A stretch of 64,000 nucleotides of DNA from Paludibacteraceae bacterium (GTDB lineage Bacteria > Bacteroidota > Bacteroidia > Bacteroidales > Paludibacteraceae), in NCBI GenBank assembly GCA_017962085.1, contig JAGCWA010000059.1, positions 62,001 through 126,000 on the forward strand. The letters run 5' to 3'. Positions 49,901-56,864 of the stretch are shown here, piece after piece; the first letter of the stretch is position 1, and each line of letters begins with the position of its first letter. The notes beneath the pieces were generated by a model that saw nothing but the letters and a program-made list of their open reading frames with translations, was not told the origin of the DNA and did not search any database. The translations under genes and the position numbers were made by a program.

Positions 49901-50863
49901 TCTTTGGACGGTGGGGAGACGTGGACTGCCTTAACACAAGGTGACTCGGTCGTATTAGCCCATAAGGGAGACAAGGCTTTGTTGAAGGGTAATAATCCCG
50001 AAGGGTTCTCAAAGAGTAGAAGTCAATATTCAACTTTCGAGATGACCGGGAAAGTGTCCGCCAGCGGTAGTGTGATGAGCCTAATCGATGGAGTAGGTGT
50101 TTCCACGGAAATTCCTGAGGGTTATTGTTTCTGTAGTTTGTTTGAAAATTGTACAAGCCTGACCAAGGCTCCCGAATTGCCAGCAACGACATTGGCTCAT
50201 GGTTGTTATAGTAGTATGTTCTCAGGTTGTACCAGTCTGACGAAAGCGCCGGAATTGCCTGCTACGAATATAGATCGTAGTTGTTATGAGTCTATGTTCG
50301 CTGGCTGTACGAGTCTGACGAAGGCCCCTGCATTGCCAGCTATGTCATTGCCTGGTGGTTGTTATTATGGCATGTTCGCTGGCTGCACGAGTCTGATGCA
50401 AGCCCCTGCATTGCTTGCCACGTCGTTGGGTGGAAGTTGTTATGAAAGGATGTTCTCCGGTTGCACCAGTTTGTCGGAAATCAATGTTTCATTTACTAGT
50501 TGGGCGTATTTGGTGACTGAAGAATGGGTCGAAAACGTAGCCCCAACCGGCACCTTCATCTGCCCGAAAGATTTGCCTCTTGAGTATGGAGTGAGCTGGA
50601 TACCAGAGGGTTGGACGGTGAAATATATCGAAGGCGAAGGCTCTGGCGTAAGCTCCGCCTTGGCCGATGGCATCACCGTATGGACCGACGGACTCACCGT
50701 CCACGTCCGTGGGGCGGAGGGGGAGGTTTCCCTTTATGATATGTCGGGCAAGCGGGTGGCGGTCTCCAGCTCCGCGGATGGGGAGCGTGCGCTGAGCGTT
50801 CCGGCTAAGGGCGTTTATGTGGTTCGCGCGAATGGTGGATCATCGGTTGTGCTGGTGCGGTAA
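46925..50863 (+). CDS. Giant secreted repeat protein 5 (4 modules, about 20 repeats)
   Basis: 1312 residues, 44 bp after gene 4; the shortest member. Signal peptide MRKIIIAFVMMLCAACVASA. Modules start near nt 46986, 47980, 48746 and 49817 with about 6, 3, 7 and 4 repeats. The third module prefers CTNLTQAPELPATTLAE and uses more A/T-ending codons (act, gct, tta) than the rest, giving it a distinct base composition. The cap of module 2 (QIDVAFEEWPVNDGTYNW) matches that of module 7 in protein 1. The tail GEVSLYDMSGKRVAVSSS ... KGVYVVRANGGS is nearly the same as in protein 4. Confidence 0.85.
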   Translation: MRKIIIAFVMMLCAACVASAANYLTFTAEEDSSTFGIDYYYLTPDVQYSLDGGASWAELTVRDTILLAKKGDKALLRGYNENGLGSNGKQFVHFVMTGAIAASGSVMSLIDGIGLSTEIPNEDCFRSLFYYCTSLTQAPELPATTLADYCYQDMFYHCTSLTKAPELPAATLAGRCYVGMFEGCSSLTQAPVLPAVTLAEGCYASMFYRCTSLTQAPELPAATLAGGCYSEMFSGCTSLTQAPELPAATLAYQCYYKMFEDCTSLTKAPELPATTLDVSCYYGMFKGCNSLSEINVSFDDWNYKSATSKWVENVASSGTFTCPKTLALEYGVDRIPESWIVKYNDDTVVVKPNYLTFTADEDSSTFRIINERGNNPNVQYSLDGGVTWTALAAGDIITLAHKGDRALLKGKNLEGFSNGSSKYSSFTMTGKIAASGSVMSLIDGAGVSTTIPNTYCFNNLFAGCTSLTQAPELPATKLDGYCYASMFSGCTGLTQAPELPATKLVWYCYNSMFKGCTSLTKAPKLSVAEIEGKYCYGEMFYGCTNMSQIDVAFEEWPVNDGTYNWVKNVAPTGLFICSKTLPLECGVNRIPEGWTLKFIDDITPDSANYLTFTAEEDSSTFGIVDNYKNFDVLYSLDGGETWNALTEEYSVTLAHKGDKALIRGYNPNGFNFVSRCRKFTMTGKIAANGSVMSLIDGVGNTTVIPSGYCFFRLFYRCSSLTQAPELPATTLTNICYEEMFEGCTNLTKAPELPATTLAESCYASMFSGCANLTQAPELPATTLADYCYASMFSECTNLKEASELPATTLAEYCYEGMFSGCTNLTQAPELPATTLAEWCYSYMFNGCTNLTQAPKLPAITLNYMCYYEMFSGCTNLTQAPELPATTLAEQCYSLMFYGCTSLSQIHVSFDNWSDANYPTSNWVEDVAPTGTFICPKALAEEYGESRIPEGWTVKYIDDTVAVEANYLTFTAEEDGSSFGIVTNAGNNPDVQYSLDGGETWTALTQGDSVVLAHKGDKALLKGNNPEGFSKSRSQYSTFEMTGKVSASGSVMSLIDGVGVSTEIPEGYCFCSLFENCTSLTKAPELPATTLAHGCYSSMFSGCTSLTKAPELPATNIDRSCYESMFAGCTSLTKAPALPAMSLPGGCYYGMFAGCTSLMQAPALLATSLGGSCYERMFSGCTSLSEINVSFTSWAYLVTEEWVENVAPTGTFICPKDLPLEYGVSWIPEGWTVKYIEGEGSGVSSALADGITVWTDGLTVHVRGAEGEVSLYDMSGKRVAVSSSADGERALSVPAKGVYVVRANGGSSVVLVR

Positions 50864-50879
50864 GGGCGCATCAACATAC

Positions 50880-51187
50880 GAATTAACGTTTCGTAATTCA
50901 ATTAGCCCAGGGCAACGCCCTGGGCTATATTTGTATATGTGCCGCCCTAGGGCGATGCCCTAGGCTATATATGTGCCGCCCCTTCAGGGCTATAACCGCA
51001 CCCGCCGTTTCGTGCACAGGGGTTTACACCCCTGCCTGTGTTGTCACCGACCCGTTGGGGCTTAGGATGTGCGTGTCGTGTGGGGATGCGCATCTCCCTG
51101 TTTTAATTTATGATAAAAGAAAAGGGACGAATGTTATTCGCCCCTACCATATCGAACTAACGTTCCTAAATTTTTAACTCTTAACTC
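50880..51187. repeat. Intergenic repeat site 4: GC-rich composite element plus AT-rich array
   Basis: Contains GCCCAGGGC-aac-GCCCTGGGC (perfect), GCCCTAGGGC-gat-GCCCTAGGC, CAGGGGT-ttac-ACCCCTG, GACCCGTTGGGGCTTAGG, GGGACGAAT-gtt-ATTCGCCCC and then 'ttaactcttaactcttaattcttaatt'. It fills the 324 bp between giant gene 5 and the convergent lipoprotein gene; its hairpins could end transcription from both sides. No gene seen. Confidence 0.65.
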
Positions 51188-51718
51188 TTAATTCTTAATT
51201 GCGTTTCTGACCGCCTCTTCGGTCGTGGCGATCTCCTCTACGATCCTTTTGTCGTGGATAGGTGTTCTGACGCTGTCGGACTGGGAGAGGAAGGCGTGGC
51301 TCCATGTGCCGGTCATCATGAACGGTCCCTTCTTAGGGGTGGTGTCTGGTTCGCCCGGACTGAGTTTCCCCTTCAGCAGGCTATCCATCGTGGCGATGGC
51401 GCTGGAGTCAAGCTGGCTGTTGGGTAGGGTGAAGGTGGTGTCCGCCGGGCGGAACCTGAGCTCCCTCACGTGAAAGAGGGTGCTGTCCTTCCCCGGAAGG
51501 ATCTCGTAGCCGATGTTGCCGCCGCCCTTCCGTTGGTAGTAGATGTTGGCGTAGAGGAGCGTGTCCTTCGCCGCCACCTCCTCCTGTATGGTGTCAGGAG
51601 GGGTGAGGACGATGGCTTGTGTGATTTTGGGCTCACTTTTTTTGCTCTTCCCGCAACAACTGTAGATTGTCATGACACCAGCTATGGTGAAAAACAATAT
51701 GACCTGTCTCTTTCCCAT
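51188..51718 (-). CDS. Predicted lipoprotein of unknown function
   Basis: 176 residues. The N-terminus MGKRQVILFFTIAGVMTIYS followed by CCGKSKKSE has a short basic start, a hydrophobic stretch and a lipobox-like I-Y-S-C, so it is probably a lipoprotein. The remainder is polar with many Thr/Pro/Asp and no family I recognise. It is the last gene of the operon with the epimerase and the two ATP-grasp enzymes, 36 bp after its neighbour, but nothing in the sequence shows that it works with them. Confidence 0.6.
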   Translation of the reverse strand: MGKRQVILFFTIAGVMTIYSCCGKSKKSEPKITQAIVLTPPDTIQEEVAAKDTLLYANIYYQRKGGGNIGYEILPGKDSTLFHVRELRFRPADTTFTLPNSQLDSSAIATMDSLLKGKLSPGEPDTTPKKGPFMMTGTWSHAFLSQSDSVRTPIHDKRIVEEIATTEEAVRNAIKN

Positions 51719-51754
51719 CTTCTTCTCCGTTTAAGTGTCCGTATCTTTTCGAAA

Positions 51755-52849
51755 TCAGTCGATGACGATTTTCTTGTCCGCCTTGTAGATGATATAACCG
51801 TTGCGTGTGTAGTTGTCGACGGCGTAGGTCAGCTCGGTGCCAGGCGTGTATGAACGCTCGATTTCCCAAGGCTGTTTCTCTAGGAAATATTTCAGTCGGT
51901 TCGCCCGTTGCTTGCAGAGGAAATAGATGCCGGCGTAGCTCTTGTGGGAGACCTTCGGCTCTTCGAACGTGCCTAGGGCCACGTCGATCATGGCCTTGAG
52001 GTAGTCGTATCCGATGCTTTCTCCGATGAGCGTGCAGATCTGGTCTCCCGCACCTCTCGGGTTCAGTTCGATCAAGTAGATGTTGTTCTCTTGGTCGATT
52101 TTCATCTCTATGTGGGAGGCTCCGTTGATGAGGCCCACACGGTTGAGTATCTCCGGTACGATCTGTTTGACCTTCTCCTTTACCGCTTCGCTGAGGTCGG
52201 CGGGTTGGTGGTGGGAGAGTTCCACGAAGTGCGGCGCACCATCGTTCTCCTTGTCCGTCATCTGTAGGATGTGGTGCTTCCCCTTGTAGGAGATGGACTC
52301 CACAGAGAACTCCCTTGTGCCGACGAACTTCTCGATCAGGATGACAGCGTCTCCGTCCGATCGCGCATAGTCGACCGCCTTCTTCAGTTCCTCCTTGTTG
52401 TTCACGAAGGAGACACCCTTCTTGGAGGATCCCACGGTCGGTTTCACGATGCATGGATAATCCACTTTCATCCCCTCCTTGTACAGATGACTCCTCACCT
52501 GACACAGGTTGGGTATGTCGTTCGTCAGTTCCCGCATCTTGGCTTTGTCCCTGACGAACTGGAATTTCTCGTAGTCGTTCGCGACGAGTCCCAGTTGGCT
52601 CGCCACGTACGAGGCTATTTCTGAGGTGAGGTCGGATGCGTTGGATACGACACCCTGCACACCTTCCTGCTTGCATGCTTCGACGATCTTATCCTTCTCG
52701 AGGATCGATATGGGGTAGAATTTGTCCGCATACTCCTTGCAGACCGCGCCATTGTCCCATGCGAAACTGATCACGGTATGCCCTAGCTCTTTCGCTTTCA
52801 GGGTGAGGGGGAGTTGCCCCGTCGAAGCTCCTATGATTGCTAATTTCAT
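51755..52849 (-). CDS. ATP-grasp ligase (carbamoyl-phosphate-synthase-like)
   Basis: 364 residues. The N-terminal Rossmann-like part begins MKLAIIGASTGQLPLTLKAK. The ATP-grasp domain follows, with YPCIVKPTVGSSKKGVSFV (nucleotide-binding lysine and glycine-rich loop), LIEKFVGTREFSVES and the metal-binding YLIELNPRGAGDQ (E..N). Such enzymes join a carboxylate to an amine or thiol through an acyl phosphate. The substrate is unknown. It is the second ATP-grasp enzyme in the operon, 30 bp behind the first, and the two belong to different ATP-grasp families. Confidence 0.82.
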   Translation of the reverse strand: MKLAIIGASTGQLPLTLKAKELGHTVISFAWDNGAVCKEYADKFYPISILEKDKIVEACKQEGVQGVVSNASDLTSEIASYVASQLGLVANDYEKFQFVRDKAKMRELTNDIPNLCQVRSHLYKEGMKVDYPCIVKPTVGSSKKGVSFVNNKEELKKAVDYARSDGDAVILIEKFVGTREFSVESISYKGKHHILQMTDKENDGAPHFVELSHHQPADLSEAVKEKVKQIVPEILNRVGLINGASHIEMKIDQENNIYLIELNPRGAGDQICTLIGESIGYDYLKAMIDVALGTFEEPKVSHKSYAGIYFLCKQRANRLKYFLEKQPWEIERSYTPGTELTYAVDNYTRNGYIIYKADKKIVID

Positions 52850-52879
52850 CTTCTTGGATATGTTGTGCCGGCGAAGGGA

Positions 52880-53977
52880 TTAATCGTCGAAGAAGTCGTC
52901 GAACATCTTCTTCACACCTTCACGCTCCGCATACTCGCATACGATCTGGCCCCAGTTGCCTTCCACGAGCACCCACTCTTTGTTGACCGTGTAGGCGAGG
53001 TCCCAACCCACGTAAGGGTAGAAAGGAATCGTGCGGTGAACTTCCTCGGCGAACTTGAGCAGTTTGTCCCAGTCAGGGATTTGGAATCCTTCATATTTGG
53101 CACCACTGTCCGGATGTCTTTCGAAGATGCCTCCGAACTCGTCGTAGCCCTTTGTCCTGCAGATACCGGTCTTCTCGTCGATGACGGAGAAGATACCACC
53201 GTTTCCGGCGTTGTCCACCACTGAGCCTGTACGGCCGGTGCGGAACACTGGTCGCATGATATGGAAACCGGTCTTGTTCAGGAAGGCCGGGAGACGTACC
53301 GTATTGACGGAGGATGGGTTGAACTGCTTGGTGCTCTCGTCCTGTTGGATGAGCTCCTCCACAATGAATTTGCCTTTGGACTTCAGGTAGTCGAATGCCT
53401 TGTCCGGGTCGTTGTCGTGGTCTGCCAAGTGCAGGATCTCCACACCCTTTCCGCACTGTCCTGCGATAGGCTTGCAGATGAAGGAGTCATGCTTCTTGCA
53501 GAACTCGGTGAAGGCTTCCCTTGTGACGGTCTCGTTGAACTTGATGACGTCACGTTTGAAGAATTGTCCGAAGTGGTCGTAGAAATTGTTCTTGTCCTCC
53601 AAGAGGTCCCAGTTCTCGCCACGTCCGACCTTCTCGGTCATGACATTGTCCTTGTGGCGTGTGGTGAGGTAGGTGGCGCGTTTCTTGTCGTCGGAGTGCG
53701 GGAAGTCCATGAGGAAATACTCCCTTGGCACCGCACCGAAGCGATAGTAGCACCAAACCATGTCTATACGCATGTCCTCTTTGAGCTTCTCGTCCGCCAT
53801 CTCCTTCTCGGTTAAGAATATGCCGAATACGTGCTCGATTTCCTCCCCGAAGGTGAGTTCACCTCCCCATCTCATTGATTTGAACGATAGGTAATAATCC
53901 CTGTTGGATTTGATGATCGCTTTTCCAAAAGCCTTGGAACCCAAGATTTTGAAACGAATTTTTTCTTTTAATGTCAT
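52880..53977 (-). CDS. Sugar-transfer-associated ATP-grasp protein
   Basis: 365 residues, resembling the ATPgrasp_ST family (PF14397-like). Visible are SFICKPIAGQCGKGVEIL (nucleotide loop), IVEELIQQDE, the family block PSSVNTVRLPAFLN, GRTGSVVDNAGNGGIFSVID, and GWDLAYTVNKEWVLVEGNWG (metal-binding acid and Asn). Members lie in polysaccharide or glycoconjugate loci; few are characterised. It begins 10 bp after the epimerase gene, so the two are co-expressed. A role in linking an amino acid or similar group to a sugar is inference. Confidence 0.78.
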   Translation of the reverse strand: MTLKEKIRFKILGSKAFGKAIIKSNRDYYLSFKSMRWGGELTFGEEIEHVFGIFLTEKEMADEKLKEDMRIDMVWCYYRFGAVPREYFLMDFPHSDDKKRATYLTTRHKDNVMTEKVGRGENWDLLEDKNNFYDHFGQFFKRDVIKFNETVTREAFTEFCKKHDSFICKPIAGQCGKGVEILHLADHDNDPDKAFDYLKSKGKFIVEELIQQDESTKQFNPSSVNTVRLPAFLNKTGFHIMRPVFRTGRTGSVVDNAGNGGIFSVIDEKTGICRTKGYDEFGGIFERHPDSGAKYEGFQIPDWDKLLKFAEEVHRTIPFYPYVGWDLAYTVNKEWVLVEGNWGQIVCEYAEREGVKKMFDDFFDD

Positions 53978-53986
53978 GATATGTTT

Positions 53987-54994
53987 TTATTTAATATAAT
54001 CTGATTCATAGCCCCATAGCTCGCCGAAAGGTTGCTCCTCCATCTCCTTCTTGAAGTCCAGGAGATACTCCTTCCAGGTGTAGCGGGGTTCGTAGCCTAG
54101 TTCTTTTTTTGTCTTTGTGATGTCCAACACGAATTGTTGGGAACTTCTCTTTTCGGGACAATAGATGATGTTGGATCGTTTGTCCTTCGGGTTGAAGACC
54201 TCCGCGATGGCTTTCACGCGCTCGTCCAGTGTGCTGCCGCCGCTCCCTATGTTGTAGATGCCGCCCTCGACGTTGGCCGTGAGCGTCTTCTCCACGATCT
54301 GCAGGAAGTCCTTGACGCAGCAGGTCTCCAAGAGACGGTCCGGGTCGCCCCAAATCTGCAGCTCGGCGCCCTTCATCGCTTGGTAGATGAAGAAACGGTC
54401 TGAGATGAGGGTCTTCTCTCCGTCGGTGAAGGTGTATGGGTTCGGGTCGTACATGTAGACCCTGGAAAGCCTCAGGATGAAACGCTTGAGACCGAACTTG
54501 GCGTGGTAGTGCTCTATGAGTTCCACGGCCGCGTTCTTGGCGATGACGTAGACGGCATGGTCGCCCGTCAGCGGTGCTTTCCGCTCAGCGTCCGCCGGGA
54601 TTGGGGTCTTGCTGCCGAAGAGGTAGCTGACGTCGAAGAGGGATTGCGGGAAGACGATACGGTCCGCCCCCACCTTCAGGGTGTAGTCCAACACGTTCAG
54701 TGTGCCTTGCACGATGGAGGAGATGTATTGCTCGGGATGGTAGCCCTCCATGGAGGCGGGAAGCGCTCCCGCGAAGTTGAGCACCGCATAGATGTCCTTC
54801 TGGGGCAACTTGTCGAAATCCTCCTTCTTGCAGATGTCGGCGGAGATATATTCCATGCCTAATTTGGCGAAGAACCCGTTGTCGCTCTTGCGTCGTCCGA
54901 CCGCGACGACGTTGTATCCGATCCTCTTCAGGTGGACTGCTATGTTAGTGCCCAAATGCCCGGTGGCACCTAGTACGATGACGTTCTTTCCCAT
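53987..54994 (-). CDS. NAD-dependent epimerase/dehydratase (extended SDR)
   Basis: 335 residues. The Rossmann motif GATGHLG (about residues 9-15) and the catalytic YVIAK (Y-x-x-x-K) are intact, and VFPQSLFDVS supplies the catalytic serine/threonine region. The C-terminal part GGIYNIGSGGSTLDERV is typical for sugar-nucleotide epimerases or reductases. First gene of the operon, behind a near-consensus promoter at 55088-55118. The specific sugar is not predictable. Confidence 0.85.
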   Translation of the reverse strand: MGKNVIVLGATGHLGTNIAVHLKRIGYNVVAVGRRKSDNGFFAKLGMEYISADICKKEDFDKLPQKDIYAVLNFAGALPASMEGYHPEQYISSIVQGTLNVLDYTLKVGADRIVFPQSLFDVSYLFGSKTPIPADAERKAPLTGDHAVYVIAKNAAVELIEHYHAKFGLKRFILRLSRVYMYDPNPYTFTDGEKTLISDRFFIYQAMKGAELQIWGDPDRLLETCCVKDFLQIVEKTLTANVEGGIYNIGSGGSTLDERVKAIAEVFNPKDKRSNIIYCPEKRSSQQFVLDITKTKKELGYEPRYTWKEYLLDFKKEMEEQPFGELWGYESDYIK

Positions 54995-55087
54995 GTTTTC
55001 TGCTCTTTTTTCTCCTTACTACACTACAGATATGTTCTTAATCGTCAGGTGAATCACGGAAATATGCATGATAAACCGTCCGTTTCG

Positions 55088-55118
55088 CAAATTTATTGTG
55101 TTCGAGCCTTGTTTCCAA
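55088..55118 (-). promoter_or_regulatory. Promoter of the epimerase/ATP-grasp operon
   Basis: On the minus strand TTG (55118-55116), 20-bp spacer, TAAATTTG (55095-55088). It predicts a 5' UTR of about 85 nt. Confidence 0.7.
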
Positions 55119-55223
55119 CTTTTTTGAGGATTTTTTCAGAAGATTTTGAGAAATGTTGGACGTGCGATTCGCACCCACGGATATTTCATTTGTAAGTGCC
55201 GGAATAGAGCCCAGTCTGTCTCC

Positions 55224-55395
55224 TTGCGCCTTCCAAATAGTAAATCGTAAATAGCTAAATAGTAAATTGTTAAATAATAAATCCCAAATAGTAAATCGTA
55301 AATAGTCAAATAGTAAATAGAACCCCCCAAATAGTAAATCGTAAATAGTTAAATAGTAAATAACAGTAAATTGTAAATAGCTAAATAGTAAATCA
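55224..55395. repeat. AT-rich intergenic array (AAATAGTAAATCGTAAATAG type)
   Basis: About a dozen imperfect copies of AAATAGTAAAT(C/T)GTAAATAG and AATAGTTAAATAGTAAAT. This is the reverse complement of the motif at 19771-19955. It fills the middle of the 505-bp space between the divergent epimerase operon and the membrane protein gene; the rest of that space shows only the two promoters. Confidence 0.65.
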
Positions 55396-55410
55396 CTTTG
55401 ATTTATTTCT

Positions 55411-55418
55411 TATATTTG
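55411..55418 (+). promoter_or_regulatory. Possible -7 element before the DUF998-like gene
   Basis: TATATTTG matches TAnnTTTG exactly, 81 bp before the ATG. A -33 TTG at the right distance is not seen because the AT-rich repeat lies there. Confidence 0.4.
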
Positions 55419-55499
55419 TGGAAAATCGTGAGCCTTTTTTCAGTGGGAGGCCGCGGTGTTTTCTTATTGGTTTAATAATGATAAATAATACAGGTACTT

Positions 55500-56117
55500 A
55501 TGAGTGAAGTAGTTGAATTGTCTTATTTGACTCAACGCAAGGTGATTGGATGGTTGGGTCTCTTTTTGCCTTTGATGTGTTTGGCGGGTGGTTGGATGAT
55601 TTCGGACCGTCCGGACGAGTGGTGGTACAGCTTGAGCGCGACCTATCATTTGACGCCTGTCCTTACGATGATGTTGAGTTGCTCGGCCATCTTCCTGATG
55701 ACCTATTATGGATATGACAAGGGTGACAGGATCATCAATTTCTCTTCGGGCGTGTGCGCCTTGGGGGTTATCCTTTTCCCTTGCAACACGACGTTCCTGC
55801 CGCAGGATACCCCGATCGGCTTTTTCCAGCTGATGCCGGCCACTAGCCACGTCATTCACACGATCGCCGCTTCTGTCTTGTTCGCGCTCTTCAGCATCAA
55901 TATCCTGGTGCAGTTCACGAAGGGAAATAGCCGGAAGAAGAACCGTATCTTCCGTATCTGCGGATGGAGCATGGTCACATGCCTGGTCTGCTTCCTTCTG
56001 GTGAAGGTCTTCCATCTTGTCCCTCGCTATGTCACGATGATTGTTGAGGCTATCCTGCTGATCCTTTATGGTGTGGCATGGTTGGTGAAGGGTAAGATGA
56101 TTGAGATAGAGGATTGA
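55500..56117 (+). CDS. DUF998-like six-helix membrane protein
   Basis: 205 residues with about six hydrophobic segments. Features are KVIGWLGLFLPLMCLAGGW, the family-like WWYSLSATYHLTPVLTMM, YYGYDKGDRIINFSSGVCAL and THVIHT-type HVIHTIAASVLFALFS, with histidines and aspartates near the membrane surface. It resembles DUF998-like integral membrane proteins, whose role is unknown. No close gene neighbour on the same strand; the next gene is 120 bp away with its own promoter. Confidence 0.65.
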   Translation: MSEVVELSYLTQRKVIGWLGLFLPLMCLAGGWMISDRPDEWWYSLSATYHLTPVLTMMLSCSAIFLMTYYGYDKGDRIINFSSGVCALGVILFPCNTTFLPQDTPIGFFQLMPATSHVIHTIAASVLFALFSINILVQFTKGNSRKKNRIFRICGWSMVTCLVCFLLVKVFHLVPRYVTMIVEAILLILYGVAWLVKGKMIEIED

Positions 56118-56165
56118 TATCTTGTGTGTTACGGTCGTTCCTCCGAGAATCGTCCGTGGGCGTCG

Positions 56166-56195
56166 TTGGCGTGTGTGTTGAATTTTATACCTTCG
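56166..56195 (+). promoter_or_regulatory. Possible promoter of the flavin reductase-like gene
   Basis: TTG (56166-56168), 19-bp spacer, TACCTTCG (56188-56195); seven of eight bases fit TAnnTTTG. About 40 bp before the ATG. Confidence 0.45.
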
Positions 56196-56236
56196 CGGAG
56201 GATTCTCTGTGTGGAATGATTCAAGGATAGACGTAC

Positions 56237-56830
56237 ATGAAAGAACGGTTCAAACCAGGAACGATGATTTACCCGGTGCCTGCCGCACTGATTTCCTGCG
56301 GCAAGGACGAGGAGGAATACAACCTCTTTACGGCTAGTTGGACGGGCACGATATGCACGGACCCGCCCATGTGCTACGTCTCCATTCGCCCGACCCGGCA
56401 CTCCTACGAGATCATCAAACGCAACGGGGAGTTCGTCATCAACCTCACCAACGAGGCGCTCGCCTATGCGACCGACTGGTGCGGTGTGCGTTCGGGCCGG
56501 GATTTCAATAAGTTCAAGGAGATGAAGCTCACCCCCGCACCGACGGAGGTCATCCATAGCGTGTTCGTCGAGGAGGCGCCCCTCTCCATCGAGTGCAAGG
56601 TGGAGCAGATCGTCCCGCTCGGCTCGCACGACATGTTCATCGCCCGGGTGGTGAATGTCTTGGCGGACCGCCGGTACATGGATAATGAGACGGGTGCGTT
56701 CAAATTGTCGGAGGCGAAACTCATCGCCTACAATCATGGGCATTATTACAAGTTGGGGGAGATGATCGGCAAGTTCGGTTGGAGCGTGCAGAAACCGGTC
56801 AAAGGGAAAGGAGCTAAACGCAAAAAATAG
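56237..56830 (+). CDS. Flavin reductase-like (FMN-binding split barrel) protein
   Basis: 197 residues. The chain fits the flavin reductase-like domain: MIYPVPAALISCGKD, LFTASWTGTICTDPPMCYVS, IRPTRHSYEIIKRNGEFVIN, and KLGEMIGKFGWSVQK at the end. Members bind FMN and either reduce flavin with NAD(P)H or act as small flavoproteins; the partner is unknown. Soluble, no signal peptide, and a lysine-rich C-terminus. Confidence 0.82.
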   Translation: MKERFKPGTMIYPVPAALISCGKDEEEYNLFTASWTGTICTDPPMCYVSIRPTRHSYEIIKRNGEFVINLTNEALAYATDWCGVRSGRDFNKFKEMKLTPAPTEVIHSVFVEEAPLSIECKVEQIVPLGSHDMFIARVVNVLADRRYMDNETGAFKLSEAKLIAYNHGHYYKLGEMIGKFGWSVQKPVKGKGAKRKK

Positions 56831-56864
56831 GGCTGAGGTTACGCACATCGAGACGCCCGACCCC

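Noticed and set aside
23380-49920. Sialidase (BNR) identity for the giant proteins
   Set aside because: Only one Asp-box-like motif occurs per module, and there is no FRIP motif or catalytic pattern.
23600-50600. Many antisense frames of 60 to 180 codons in the giant genes (for example 37772-38320 and 34516-34806)
   Set aside because: They repeat every 78 bp as mirror images of the coding repeat and have no independent start or motif.
23234-50863. CRISPR or satellite-like array
   Set aside because: The repeats are 78 bp, have no constant spacers and keep the reading frame through 27 kb; they encode protein repeats.
51633-52676. 347-codon minus-strand frame overlapping the ATP-grasp gene
   Set aside because: Same strand but another frame of the ATP-grasp gene; composition is biased and no motif is seen.
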